A model generated the notes under the pieces. The model did no database searches. It saw only the letters and a program-made list of their open reading frames with translations, and was not told the origin of the DNA. From positions 434,001 to 498,000 of the forward strand of contig NZ_JACHJY010000004.1 of assembly GCF_014203895.1 (NCBI RefSeq): a stretch of 64,000 nucleotides of DNA, given 5' to 3'. The DNA is from Streptomyces nymphaeiformis (GTDB lineage: Bacteria; Actinomycetota; Actinomycetes; Streptomycetales; Streptomycetaceae). Below are positions 1 through 7,265 of this stretch, piece by piece. The translations under genes were made by a program, and so were the position numbers. Numbering within the stretch: the first letter of the stretch is position 1; every line of letters begins with the position of its first letter.

Positions 1-1100
1 GGCTCGCCGTGCGTGTTGCGGTGGCCGGCCACCGCGAAGTTGCCCTGCTTGTCCGCCGGCATGGCGGTCTTGAGCCTGCCCTCGCCGTAGTGGCCGACCA
101 TGCCCTTGTCGAGGACGTCGGTCTTGCTGGTGCCCTCGGCGATGGGGACGACGACGTCCAGCTTGGGGATGTACATGATGGCGAAGCCCTTGCCGGGCTC
201 GAAGGCGCCGGGCGCGTTCTTGTCGCCGCCCTTGGCCCAGGTGTCCTCGATCTGCGCCTTGGCCTTGTCGGTCTCCTGGCCGGCCCGGACGTTCGTCCAC
301 CACAGCTGGTAGGTGACGAAGAGGAGCATGACGACGCCGAAGGTGATGAAGAGTTCTCCGACGACCCGGCTGGCGACGACGCCGACGCTCTCCTTGGCGG
401 CGCGGGCGGCCCGGCGGGCCTCGACGCGGGAGAGGGGACGTCCGTCGGAAGCGGGAGCGGGGGCGGGGGCCGCACTCCGGCTCCTGCCGCGGCCGCCCTT
501 GGCGGCGCGGCGGCGCTCGGCCCGCCCGGGCCCCGGGGACGGCGGCTCGGAGGGGTCCTCCACGGCCCGCAGGGGCATCGTCCCGTCCACCGGGTCCGGA
601 TGGGGGTCATCCGGCTCTGTCGGCCCGTACGAGGGCTCGTAGGGGTTGTCCTGGGCGACACCGCCGTGGGCCGCCGCCGGCTCCTCGTACGCGTAATCCG
701 CGGCGGGCGCGTAGGAGTCGGCGGGCACGTACGACTCGGCGGCCGGTCGCGGCTCGGCATGGGCATACCGCTCGGCGGCCGGTCTCGGCTCGGCGGGGAC
801 GTACCGCTCGGCAGGCGGCTGCGGCTCTGCGGGGACGTAATGCTCGGCGCGCGCGTACGGCTCGGCAGGCGGCGCGTACGCCTCGGCGCCCGGGTGCGGC
901 TCGGCGTGAACGTAAGGCTCTGCGGGGACGTACCGCTCGGCGGGCGCGTGCGGCTCGGCGACGCCCTGCGGCTCGGCGGGGACGTAGTGCTCGCCGGCGA
1001 CGTACCGCTCATCCCCCACGTAAGGCTCGTATCCGTCCCCCGGTATCGGCTCCGGGTCCGGTCCGTTCGCCGGGCGGAACCACGGCGAGCCCGTCGTCAC
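1..1100 (-). CDS. Class E sortase with long Pro/Glu/Ala/Tyr repeat N-terminus (3' end off window)
   Basis: Membrane transpeptidase that would anchor surface proteins to peptidoglycan. Reading from a GTG at 1100, the first ~180 residues are a repetitive acidic tract built from units like AERYVPAEP, then a basic Arg/Ala-rich stretch, one membrane segment (FGVVMLLFVTYQLWW, ~nt 310-350) and the start of the sortase barrel. The histidine motif AVAGHRNTHG is read just before the left edge; the catalytic Cys and Arg lie outside the window. The GTG overlaps the amidotransferase stop (GTGA), so the two are translationally coupled. It resembles the second sortase at 1958-2623 but has a much longer cytoplasmic N-terminus. 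Streptomyces SrtE1/SrtE2 are known to anchor chaplins; which paralogue this is cannot be told here. Confidence 0.88.
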   Translation of the reverse strand, partial: MTTGSPWFRPANGPDPEPIPGDGYEPYVGDERYVAGEHYVPAEPQGVAEPHAPAERYVPAEPYVHAEPHPGAEAYAPPAEPYARAEHYVPAEPQPPAERYVPAEPRPAAERYAHAEPRPAAESYVPADSYAPAADYAYEEPAAAHGGVAQDNPYEPSYGPTEPDDPHPDPVDGTMPLRAVEDPSEPPSPGPGRAERRRAAKGGRGRSRSAAPAPAPASDGRPLSRVEARRAARAAKESVGVVASRVVGELFITFGVVMLLFVTYQLWWTNVRAGQETDKAKAQIEDTWAKGGDKNAPGAFEPGKGFAIMYIPKLDVVVPIAEGTSKTDVLDKGMVGHYGEGRLKTAMPADKQGNFAVAGHRNTHGE

Positions 1101-1735
1101 GCGACGGCCTTGCCCACCACCGGAGCGAGCCCCGCCGACCGACCGACCGCCCCCTTGTCGCCGCACTGCTCCAGCCAGTTGGCCAGCATCAGGTGCCCGT
1201 GCTCGGTGAGGACCGACTCGGGGTGGAACTGCACGCCCTCGACCGGGAGTTCACGGTGGCGCAGCCCCATGATGATGCCGTCCTCGGTCCGCGCGGTGAC
1301 CTCGAGCTCGGCCGGCAGCGCGGCGGGCTCGGCGGCCAGCGAGTGGTAGCGGGTGGCGGTGAACGGCGAGGGCAGTCCGGCGAAGACGCCCTGGCCCCCG
1401 TGCGTGACGAGGGAGGTCTTGCCGTGCAGCAGCTCGGGCGCGCGGTCGACGACGCCGCCGTACGCGACGGCCATCGACTGCATGCCGAGGCAGACGCCGA
1501 AGACGGGCACGCCGGTGTCGGCGCAGTGGCGGACCATGTCGATGCAGACCCCGGCCTGCTCGGGCGCGCCGGGCCCGGGCGACAGGAGCACGCCGTCGAA
1601 GCCGTCCTGCGCGTGCGAGAGCTCCACCTCGTCGTTGCGGAGGACTTCGCACTCGGCACCGAGCTGGTAGAGGTACTGAACGAGGTTGAAGACGAAGCTG
1701 TCGTAGTTGTCGACGACGAGAATTCGCGCGCTCAC
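1097..1735 (-). CDS. Glutamine amidotransferase, anthranilate/PABA synthase component II type
   Basis: Class I glutamine amidotransferase of the TrpG/PabA type, which supplies ammonia from glutamine to a chorismate-utilising partner. The 212-aa product opens with ILVVDNYDSF, has nucleophile Cys82 in FGVCLGMQS and the His171/Glu173 dyad in QFHPES. The oxyanion region LLSPGPGAPEQ is intact. Start chosen at GTG 1735 because the family begins right at the first beta strand and this GTG overlaps the stop of the upstream 53-aa ORF. No component I (TrpE/PabB) lies nearby. An equivalent orphan gene sits beside crgA and DUF881 genes in M. tuberculosis, so linkage to the division/envelope block is conserved while its partner is elsewhere. 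Confidence 0.93.
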   Translation of the reverse strand: MSARILVVDNYDSFVFNLVQYLYQLGAECEVLRNDEVELSHAQDGFDGVLLSPGPGAPEQAGVCIDMVRHCADTGVPVFGVCLGMQSMAVAYGGVVDRAPELLHGKTSLVTHGGQGVFAGLPSPFTATRYHSLAAEPAALPAELEVTARTEDGIIMGLRHRELPVEGVQFHPESVLTEHGHLMLANWLEQCGDKGAVGRSAGLAPVVGKAVA

Positions 1736-1893
1736 TGGCCGTCCACCGTCACATCGTTGAACGGAAGCAGAGGCTCCGCCCAGGGGAACACGTACTGGAA
1801 GAGGACGTAGACGATCGCGAGGACCAGCACGATCGAGATCAGCGCCCGTACCCACGCGTTGCCCGGCAGATGCCGCCAGATCCAGCCGTACAT
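1732..1893 (-). CDS. Small single-pass membrane protein (53 aa)
   Basis: ATG at 1893 opens a 53-codon frame: MYGWIWRHLPGNAWVRA, then a strongly hydrophobic helix (LISIVLVLAIVYVLFQYV), then a short tail ending DVTVDGQ. Its TGA overlaps the GTG of the amidotransferase. It lies downstream of the sortase at 1958-2623 on the same strand, with a purine-rich GGAAGGGGCGG about 7 nt before the ATG. The hydrophobic helix, tight coupling and position argue that it is real. No known function; it may be a small partner of the sortases or of the envelope operon. Confidence 0.8.
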   Translation of the reverse strand: MYGWIWRHLPGNAWVRALISIVLVLAIVYVLFQYVFPWAEPLLPFNDVTVDGQ

Positions 1894-1957
1894 GACGTCG
1901 ACCGCCCCTTCCGTTCGTTACGGGGACCAGAGTACGGGGCGAGGGGGCCGTGGGGGG

Positions 1958-2623
1958 TCAGCTGTCCAAAGCCTGTGGACGGCCGTCGGTCACCGGCCGG
2001 GTGGCGTCGAGGTGCGCCCAGACGATCAGCCGGTGGCTGCTGCCCCACTCGGGGTCGCAGGTGGTGAGGGTGAGGTAGCGGCCGGGCCCGTCGAAGCCGG
2101 ACTTCCTGGGGACGGGGTCGACGACGGCGGTGTCGGCGGGGACGGTCCGGTACGGGCCGCGGTCGATCCGGTACGTGAACCAGGTCGTGCCGTCGGTGAG
2201 GACGACCGCGTCGCCGGGGCGCAGGCGCGGGAAGTCCTTGAAGGGGTCGCCGTGGGTCCTGCGGTGGCCGGCGACGGCGAAGTTCCCGGTGCCGCCGAGC
2301 GGGGCGGTGCGGGCGTAGTGCCCGAGGCCCTGTTTCAGGACGTCGGGTCCGGTGCCTTCGAGGACGGGCCATTTCCAGTCGCGGCCGAGCCGGGGGACGT
2401 ACATGACGGCGATGCCCTTGCCGGTGACGTACGGCGCCGGTACGCGCGCGGGTGCGGCGGCGACGGGGGTGTCGGCCCACTCGCGCTGGAGGGTGTCGAT
2501 CTGGGCGGCGCTCGCGCTGTCGGCCTGGACGCCGGTCCAGTAGAGGAGGTACGCGACGAAGAGGACGACGAGGGCGCCGGCGGTGATGCACAGTTCGCTG
2601 AGGGTCCTGACGACGAGACGCAA
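1958..2623 (-). CDS. Class E sortase
   Basis: Sortase transpeptidase, 221 aa, with an N-terminal signal anchor (ITAGALVVLFVAYLLYW, residues ~13-29) and a complete catalytic barrel: His120 in AVAGHRRTHGD, Cys189 in LTTCDP and Arg198 in SSHRLIVWAH. The start must be the TTG at 2623. Reading upstream in the same frame, the stop of the DUF881 gene is met after only five codons, and GGAGGG precedes the TTG at good spacing. It is the second sortase in this block. Unlike the one at 1-1100 it has no repetitive extension. Sorting in Streptomyces class E systems uses LAXTG-type substrates, none of which is encoded in this window that I can see. Confidence 0.93.
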   Translation of the reverse strand: MRLVVRTLSELCITAGALVVLFVAYLLYWTGVQADSASAAQIDTLQREWADTPVAAAPARVPAPYVTGKGIAVMYVPRLGRDWKWPVLEGTGPDVLKQGLGHYARTAPLGGTGNFAVAGHRRTHGDPFKDFPRLRPGDAVVLTDGTTWFTYRIDRGPYRTVPADTAVVDPVPRKSGFDGPGRYLTLTTCDPEWGSSHRLIVWAHLDATRPVTDGRPQALDS

Positions 2624-2638
2624 GCGGCCCTCCCGCCG

Positions 2639-3406
2639 TCAGCTCACCGGCTTCGCGTAGTGGAGGTCCACTGTGCCCGAGTACCCGGGAAGAGTCACCG
2701 CCTTGTGCTCGTCGACTTTCCAGCCGAGTCCGTACGCCTTGACGTACAGCTGGTAGTTCTGGAGCGCGGGGGAGTCGGCGAGCGCCTTGTTCAGCTTTCC
2801 CCGGTCACCGACGGCGGTGATCTTGTAGGGCGGCGAGTAGACACGGCCCTGGAGGATCAGGGTGTTGCCGACGCAGCGGACGGCGCTGGTGGAGATGAGC
2901 CGCTGGTCCATGACGCGGATGCCTTCGGCGCCGCCGTTCCACAGGGCGTTGACGACGGCCTGGAGGTCCTGCTGGTGGATGACCAGGTCGTTGGCCTGCG
3001 GTTCGGGGTAGCCGGGGGCGGCCTGGGCGTTCGGCGGGGCGTCGTCGAGGGTGACGGTGAGGCCGGCTCCGGAGACCTCGGTGGTGCCGGCCTTGGCTTC
3101 GAGGGCGTCGAGTTTCTCGTCCTGCGCGCGCGTGGAGCCGTCGTCGCGGGCGGCGAGGGAGTCGACGCGGGTGCGGAGGGCGGCGGTGGACTCGTCGAGG
3201 CCGGCGTTCTTGTGGCTGCGTTCCTCGATGAGGTCGGAGAGCCGCAGGAGCGAGGCGTCCGTGCGCAGGTTGGTGCCCTTGGCGGTGTTGAAGCTCGTGA
3301 CGAAGATCAGTCCGGCGAGGGCGAAAACGGCAAGGGTGAGCACCCGGACGGGGCGCCACCTCGTGGTGCGGCCCGGCCCTTCGGGAGTGTCGGCGGAATT
3401 GCTCAA
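2639..3406 (-). CDS. DUF881 family membrane-anchored protein
   Basis: Product of 255 aa with one N-terminal membrane helix ([18 protein letters not shown], residues ~22-39), a coiled-coil-like stretch (residues ~50-110, heptad-rich with [13 protein letters not shown]) and a DUF881 C-terminal domain. The domain features are LTVTLDDAP, the [22 protein letters not shown] block and the [18 protein letters not shown] block. The start is TTG at 3406: an in-frame TAG lies just upstream and there is no ATG or GTG in between. Divergent from crgA, and next to a crgA gene in other actinobacteria, so a division or septal-wall role is plausible but unproven. Confidence 0.9.
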   Translation of the reverse strand: MSNSADTPEGPGRTTRWRPVRVLTLAVFALAGLIFVTSFNTAKGTNLRTDASLLRLSDLIEERSHKNAGLDESTAALRTRVDSLAARDDGSTRAQDEKLDALEAKAGTTEVSGAGLTVTLDDAPPNAQAAPGYPEPQANDLVIHQQDLQAVVNALWNGGAEGIRVMDQRLISTSAVRCVGNTLILQGRVYSPPYKITAVGDRGKLNKALADSPALQNYQLYVKAYGLGWKVDEHKAVTLPGYSGTVDLHYAKPVS

Positions 3407-3546
3407 CGTACCCTGATCCCCTTCGGTGCCGTGGAACCACTACGCTAACGGACGCCTGGGGGACGCAGTCGTCCTCCTTCGTCACATCCCGGCGCCAGCC
3501 ACAGTTCCCTGCGCGGTCACGCAGCGCATCGACAGGAGAGTCCCTC

Positions 3547-3801
3547 GTGCCGAAGTCACGGATCCGCAAGAAGGCCGACTTCACGCCTCCGCCCGCCAAG
3601 CAGGCCACCAACATCAAGCTGACCAACCGCAGCTGGGTGGCGCCCGTGATGCTGGCCCTGTTCGCCATCGGTCTGGTGTGGATCGTGGTCTTCTACGTCA
3701 CCGACGGCTCCATGCCGGTCGAGTCGATCCGGAACTGGAACATCGTGGTGGGCTTCGGCTTCATCGCGGCCGGCTTCGGCGTCTCCACGCAGTGGAAGTA
3801 G
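3547..3801 (+). CDS. crgA: Cell division inhibitor CrgA
   Basis: CrgA, an 84-aa actinobacterial divisome protein that coordinates septation in aerial hyphae and interacts with FtsZ/FtsI-associated proteins. The sequence has a basic N-terminus ([15 protein letters not shown]), the conserved NRSWVAPVM lead-in to a first membrane helix ([16 protein letters not shown]) and a second helix ([21 protein letters not shown]). Start GTG 3547 is preceded by GGAGAG. It is divergent from the DUF881 gene with 140 bp between them, where both promoters must lie. Confidence 0.97.
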   Translation: MPKSRIRKKADFTPPPAKQATNIKLTNRSWVAPVMLALFAIGLVWIVVFYVTDGSMPVESIRNWNIVVGFGFIAAGFGVSTQWK

Positions 3802-3811
3802 TCGCTTCCAC

Positions 3812-3889
3812 CGAGCGGCTGAAGCGGCCCGAGCACGGCTGATGCCGGCCGAGCGCGGCTGAAGCAGCCCGAGCGCGGGTGATGTAGCG
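3812..3889. repeat. Four imperfect ~20-bp tandem repeats after crgA
   Basis: Units beginning CGAGC at 3812, 3830, 3850 and 3870 share the core CGAGCGCGGCTGAAGC with a few substitutions; the first unit is 18 bp, the others 20 bp. It is not a multiple of three and directly follows the crgA stop. No coding potential seen. Confidence 0.75.
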
Positions 3890-3924
3890 GTCGCGACGGC
3901 CGCTCGTCAAGTTCTCCCCCGAGC

Positions 3925-4160
3925 TTATCCACAGCGTTGTGCACAGCACTGGATAACTTACGAAGATCTGTGGATAACTCGGCGCGAGGTTGACGCCGGT
4001 ATGACTGGAATCACCTTCGCCGAAACGCGCGACGCCCCTCGCCTCCCTGGAGAAACTCCAGGTCAGAGGCGGGGGGCGTCGTCTTTCCCCACAGAGCGGA
4101 GAGGGTTCGCCACGCACTGTGGATAACTCTGGGGAAAGCTCACAGAGAAGCTCTTCCACA
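3925..4160. promoter_or_regulatory. DnaA-box cluster outside oriC
   Basis: Three perfect TTATCCACA boxes lie at 3925-3933 (plus), 3969-3977 (minus) and 4118-4126 (minus). A TTGTGCACA box is at 3937-3945, and weaker matches lie at 4085-4093 (TTCCCCACA) and 4152-4160 (TCTTCCACA). The perfect boxes are closer to the high-affinity DnaA consensus than most boxes in oriC. The site lies between the convergent ends of crgA and the rhomboid gene, so it is not a promoter. Titration clusters of this kind near oriC have been described in S. coelicolor (H69, H24, D78). Confidence 0.82.
4031..4080. terminator. Hairpin terminator between crgA and rhomboid gene
   Basis: GACGCCCC-GCCTC...GGAG-aaa-CTCC...GAGGC-GGGGCGTC folds into a long GC-rich hairpin followed by a short T-rich tract (gtctttcccc). 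It lies between convergent genes and could serve both. Confidence 0.75.
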
Positions 4161-4171
4161 GGCCTGTGTGC

Positions 4172-5035
4172 TCAGGTGAGCGCAGCCGAACGGGCGAGAA
4201 CGATCCCCAGGTCGATCAGCAGCACCACCGCGCACGCCCCGTACTGCACGAGGTCCCGCCGGGCGCGGGGCGCGTGCACCATCACGTACGTCAGCAGGAC
4301 TCCGGCCACCAGACCGCCGACGTGCGCCTGCCAGGAGATCCCCGGACGGGTGAACGTGATGAGCAGGTTCAGCGCCACGAACAGCAGCGCCGGCCGCATG
4401 TCCTGCCGCCTGCGCCGGGCCAGCACGATCCAGGCGCCGAGCAGGCCGTAGACGATGCCGGAGGCGCCGAGCGAGAACTGGTTCTGCGGGGAGAGCAGAT
4501 AGGCGAGCGCGGAGCCGGAGAGCCCGGAGAGCAGGCACAGGGCCGTGTACCGGATCCGCCCCAGCTCGGGTTCGACGATCCCGCCGATCATCCACAGGCC
4601 CAGCATGTTGAAGAGGAGGTGCGGGATCTCCTGGTGGAGGAAGGCGGAGGTCAGCAGGCGGTACCACTCGCCGTCCGCGACCCCGACCAGCTCACCGCTG
4701 GGGAGGTAGGCGCCGCCGATCAGCGCGAGGTCGTCGATGAGCCGGTCGCCCACCACCTGGACGGCGATGAACAGTGCCAGGTTGATCGCCATGAAGATCT
4801 TGGTGACGAGCCGTCCGTCCGCCGCCACCCGGCCGCCGGCGAGCGTCCGGGGCTGGTTGGCGTCGGCGGCGTGACCCGTCCCCGAGCCGCCCCGCACGCA
4901 CTCGGGGCACTGGAAGCCGACGGACGCGGAGATCATGCACTGCGTGCAGATGGGCCGCTCGCAGCGGACGCAGCGGATGCCGGTCTCGGCCTCCGGGTGG
5001 CGGTAGCAGCGCAGCAGTCCGGGCTGCGTGTCCAT
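4172..5035 (-). CDS. Rhomboid family intramembrane serine protease with N-terminal zinc finger
   Basis: Intramembrane protease of 287 aa. The N-terminus (residues 10-46) is a B-box-like zinc finger with CYRHPE, CVRCERPICTQC and CPEC ligand pairs. The rhomboid core follows, with the WYRLLTSAFLH motif, HLLFNMLGLW, catalytic Ser192 in GASGIVYG and catalytic His238 in QAHVGGLVAG, and about six membrane segments. ATG 5035 is used. It lies directly downstream of the cyclophilin gene (22 bp apart, same strand), so the two are probably co-transcribed. Substrates are unknown. Confidence 0.95.
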   Translation of the reverse strand: MDTQPGLLRCYRHPEAETGIRCVRCERPICTQCMISASVGFQCPECVRGGSGTGHAADANQPRTLAGGRVAADGRLVTKIFMAINLALFIAVQVVGDRLIDDLALIGGAYLPSGELVGVADGEWYRLLTSAFLHQEIPHLLFNMLGLWMIGGIVEPELGRIRYTALCLLSGLSGSALAYLLSPQNQFSLGASGIVYGLLGAWIVLARRRRQDMRPALLFVALNLLITFTRPGISWQAHVGGLVAGVLLTYVMVHAPRARRDLVQYGACAVVLLIDLGIVLARSAALT

Positions 5036-5057
5036 GGGAGGTCCCGTCCCTTCCGCC

Positions 5058-5585
5058 TCAGCGCTTCTCGATCACCACGGACTCGACGATCACGTCCTGG
5101 AGCGGACGCTCGGTGTGCGGGTCGGTCGGGGTGGCCGCGATCGCGTCCACGACCTTCCGGCTCTCCTTGTCCACGACCTCGCCGAAGATGGTGTGCTTGC
5201 GGTTCAGCCAGGTCGCGGGGCCGACGGTGACGAAGAACTGCGAGCCGTTGGTGCCCGGGCCGGCGTTGGCCATGGCCAGCAGGTAGGGGCGGTCGAAGAA
5301 GAGCTCCGGGTGGAACTCGTCGGCGAACTCGTAGCCCGGGCCGCCCGTGCCGTTCCCCAGCGGGTCGCCGCCCTGGATCATGAAGCCCTTGATGACCCGG
5401 TGGAAGGACGTGCCGTCGTAGAGCGGGTCCGAGGAGACCGTGCCGGTGGCGGGGTGCGTCCACTCGCGCTCGCCGGAGGCGAGTTCGACGAAGTTCCGGA
5501 CCGTCTTCGGGGCGTGGAACGGCATCAGCCGCACCTCGATGTCGCCCAGGCTCGTCTTGAGGATCGCGTACAGCTGCTCGGCCAC
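5058..5585 (-). CDS. Cyclophilin-type peptidyl-prolyl cis-trans isomerase
   Basis: Cytosolic proline isomerase, 175 aa, with no signal peptide. Cyclophilin motifs are complete: FHRVIKGFMIQGGDP, the FADEFHPEL loop, LAMANAGPGTNGSQFF and the active-site WLNRKHTIFGEV (His instead of the usual Trp-binding region, as common in bacterial forms). Start GTG 5585. The same gene stands near crgA in mycobacteria (ppiA), supporting conserved synteny. Confidence 0.95.
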   Translation of the reverse strand: MAEQLYAILKTSLGDIEVRLMPFHAPKTVRNFVELASGEREWTHPATGTVSSDPLYDGTSFHRVIKGFMIQGGDPLGNGTGGPGYEFADEFHPELFFDRPYLLAMANAGPGTNGSQFFVTVGPATWLNRKHTIFGEVVDKESRKVVDAIAATPTDPHTERPLQDVIVESVVIEKR

Positions 5586-5757
5586 GGTCGCCTTCCGTCC
5601 ACGTCGTGTCGCGTCATGTCACGTCTGTCTCTGGCGTGTCCGATCCTCGCATGCCCCGGATGCCAGCCCCGCATGCCGGAGGCCGCTCCGGCGGGCATGA
5701 TGCCGAAAAGGATGGAAAGGTGAAAAACCGACATCGCCACCGAGGAGGAGGATTCCC

Positions 5758-6447
5758 GTGACCCGCATGGACAGCGTGCGCGCCGCGACAGATTCGGCGA
5801 AGGAGAGCGTCCTGCACGCCGCGGAAGTGGTGGCGCCGTACGCCGGCACGGCCAAGGACCAGGCCGCGCACTACGCACACGAGGCGCGAGCGGTGCTCGC
5901 GCCGAAGGTCTCGAAGGCCGCGTCCGCGGCCCGTACGCAGGCTCGCGCGCAGTACGACTGCTATGTCGCACCGCACGTACCGCCGCGGGTCGACGCGGCC
6001 GCACACCGTGCGGCGGTCAAGACCCGCCAGGCCGCCCGTCAGGCGGCCGACTACACCGTTCCGCGCGTCGAGAGCGCGGTCGCCGCGACCGGTCCGGTCC
6101 TCGACGAGGCCGGGGCGCGTTCCACCGCCGCCTGGGCCGCGCTGCGCGGTCAGGTGACACCGGAGGACATCAAGAAGATCGTGAAGAAGCACGAGCGTCG
6201 GGCCAGGGCCGGACGCCTGGCCAAGGGACTGGTCGTCCTCGGCCTTCTGGTCGGCGGCGCCTTCGCCGCCTGGAAGTGGTGGGACAGGCAGGCCAATCCC
6301 GACTGGCTGGTCGAACCTCCCGCGCCCACCGAGACGGGGGACGAGGGCTCCTCGCTGTCGTCCGTGGACGGCAGTGGGGCCTCCCCCGATGCGGAGGAAG
6401 AGACCGAGTCGGATGCCGCGGCCACCGAACGCGACGAACGCCGCTGA
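5758..6447 (+). CDS. DUF5324-like Ala-rich helical membrane protein
   Basis: 229-aa protein beginning TRMDSVRAATDSAKESV. The first ~140 residues are a long amphipathic, Ala-rich helix pattern reminiscent of apolipoprotein or LEA-like repeats. They are followed by a basic segment (KKIVKKHERRARAGR), one membrane helix (LAKGLVVLGLLVGGAFAAWKWW, ~165-186) and an acidic Ser/Glu tail. GTG 5758 has a strong GAGGAGGAGG site upstream. I recall this layout as a Streptomyces DUF5324 family, with no assigned function; family assignment is from memory. Confidence 0.85.
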   Translation: MTRMDSVRAATDSAKESVLHAAEVVAPYAGTAKDQAAHYAHEARAVLAPKVSKAASAARTQARAQYDCYVAPHVPPRVDAAAHRAAVKTRQAARQAADYTVPRVESAVAATGPVLDEAGARSTAAWAALRGQVTPEDIKKIVKKHERRARAGRLAKGLVVLGLLVGGAFAAWKWWDRQANPDWLVEPPAPTETGDEGSSLSSVDGSGASPDAEEETESDAAATERDERR

Positions 6448-6522
6448 CCGATCACCACGGGGCCCTGCCGGGGTCCTGCAAGGGTTCTGCCCGGGGCCCT
6501 ACCGGAGCCGTACGGGGTTCCG

Positions 6523-6687
6523 CCGGGTCCTACCGGGGTTCTGCTGGGTCCTACGAGATTCCGCCGGGTCCTACCGGGGTCCTGCTGGGTCCTACGAGAT
6601 TCTGCCGGGCCCTACCTGGGTCCTGCTGGGTCCTACGAGATTCCGCCGGGCCCTACCTGGGTTCTTCCGGTTCCTACCGGGGTTCTG
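6523..6687. repeat. 41-bp tandem repeat array (four units)
   Basis: Units start at 6523, 6564, 6605 and 6646 and begin CCGGGTCCTACC or CCGGGCCCTACC; the first three are 41 bp. Each unit is itself two ~20-bp half-units sharing GGGTCCTAC, and degenerate copies extend back to about 6461. The 41-bp period is not divisible by three, so it is not a coding repeat. It fills the gap between the convergent genes at 5758-6447 and 6732-7109. Confidence 0.9.
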
Positions 6688-6731
6688 CAGGGGCCTGCGC
6701 GTGAGGGCGTGGGGAGTGCGCTCCCCGCGCC

Positions 6732-7109
6732 CTACGCCGCCGCGGCGAGCGCCAGCTCGGTCAGCGCGGCCGGGTCGGTCCCGGCCGCGGCGGTCGACGA
6801 GGACCGCTGCCGCGCGGAGGGCGAGGAGCCGTGGGCCTCGGCGGCGATGCGCTGCTTGATGGTGGGCGGCAGGGAGCGGTCCCCGGCCAGCGGCCACCGG
6901 TGCGCCCGCTGTGCCGGTACGGAGGGCAGGGCGCGCTGCCCGGTCGGGGCGGCGGCGGGGACGGCGGCGGGCGCGGCCGGCTCCTCGGGCTGCGTGACGG
7001 CGGGCTGCCCGGCCGCGGCGGCCGTGCTCGCCAGGCCGACGGAGGCGAGGAGGGCGAAGAGGACGGAGATGAAGGCGGTCCAGAACTGCTTGACCTTGGC
7101 GGTGGCCAT
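6732..7109 (-). CDS. Small secreted protein, DUF6344-like
   Basis: 125-aa protein starting MATAKVKQFWTAFISVL with a classic signal peptide: hydrophobic core to residue ~28, then ASTAAAAGQ as a likely cleavage region. The mature part is Ala/Pro-rich, then a more ordinary segment (HRWPLAGDRSLPPTIKQRIAAEAHG) and a Ser/Ala tail. ATG 7109 follows GTGAGGGGCC. Function unknown; I associate the family with DUF6344 of Streptomyces but cannot confirm this. Convergent with the DUF5324-like gene. Confidence 0.75.
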   Translation of the reverse strand: MATAKVKQFWTAFISVLFALLASVGLASTAAAAGQPAVTQPEEPAAPAAVPAAAPTGQRALPSVPAQRAHRWPLAGDRSLPPTIKQRIAAEAHGSSPSARQRSSSTAAAGTDPAALTELALAAAA

Positions 7110-7265
7110 GGCCCCTCACTTTCGTGACGTTCCCGGATGGTTCATTTCGGTTTGCGCGCTTTACGTACTTTCCTCATGATGTGGCTGCGCGCCCGTTTCT
7201 CACGGAGCACCGCCGCCTCCGCGCAGTTCTTCCGATCAACACCACCCGTCCGGATCAACCCGGGG

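Noticed and set aside
9-1349. Plus-strand 446-aa open frame
   Set aside because: It is antisense to the sortase and amidotransferase, whose minus-strand frames carry catalytic motifs. High-GC DNA keeps antisense frames open.
6523-6687. CRISPR array
   Set aside because: Units are contiguous without distinct spacers and no cas genes are near.
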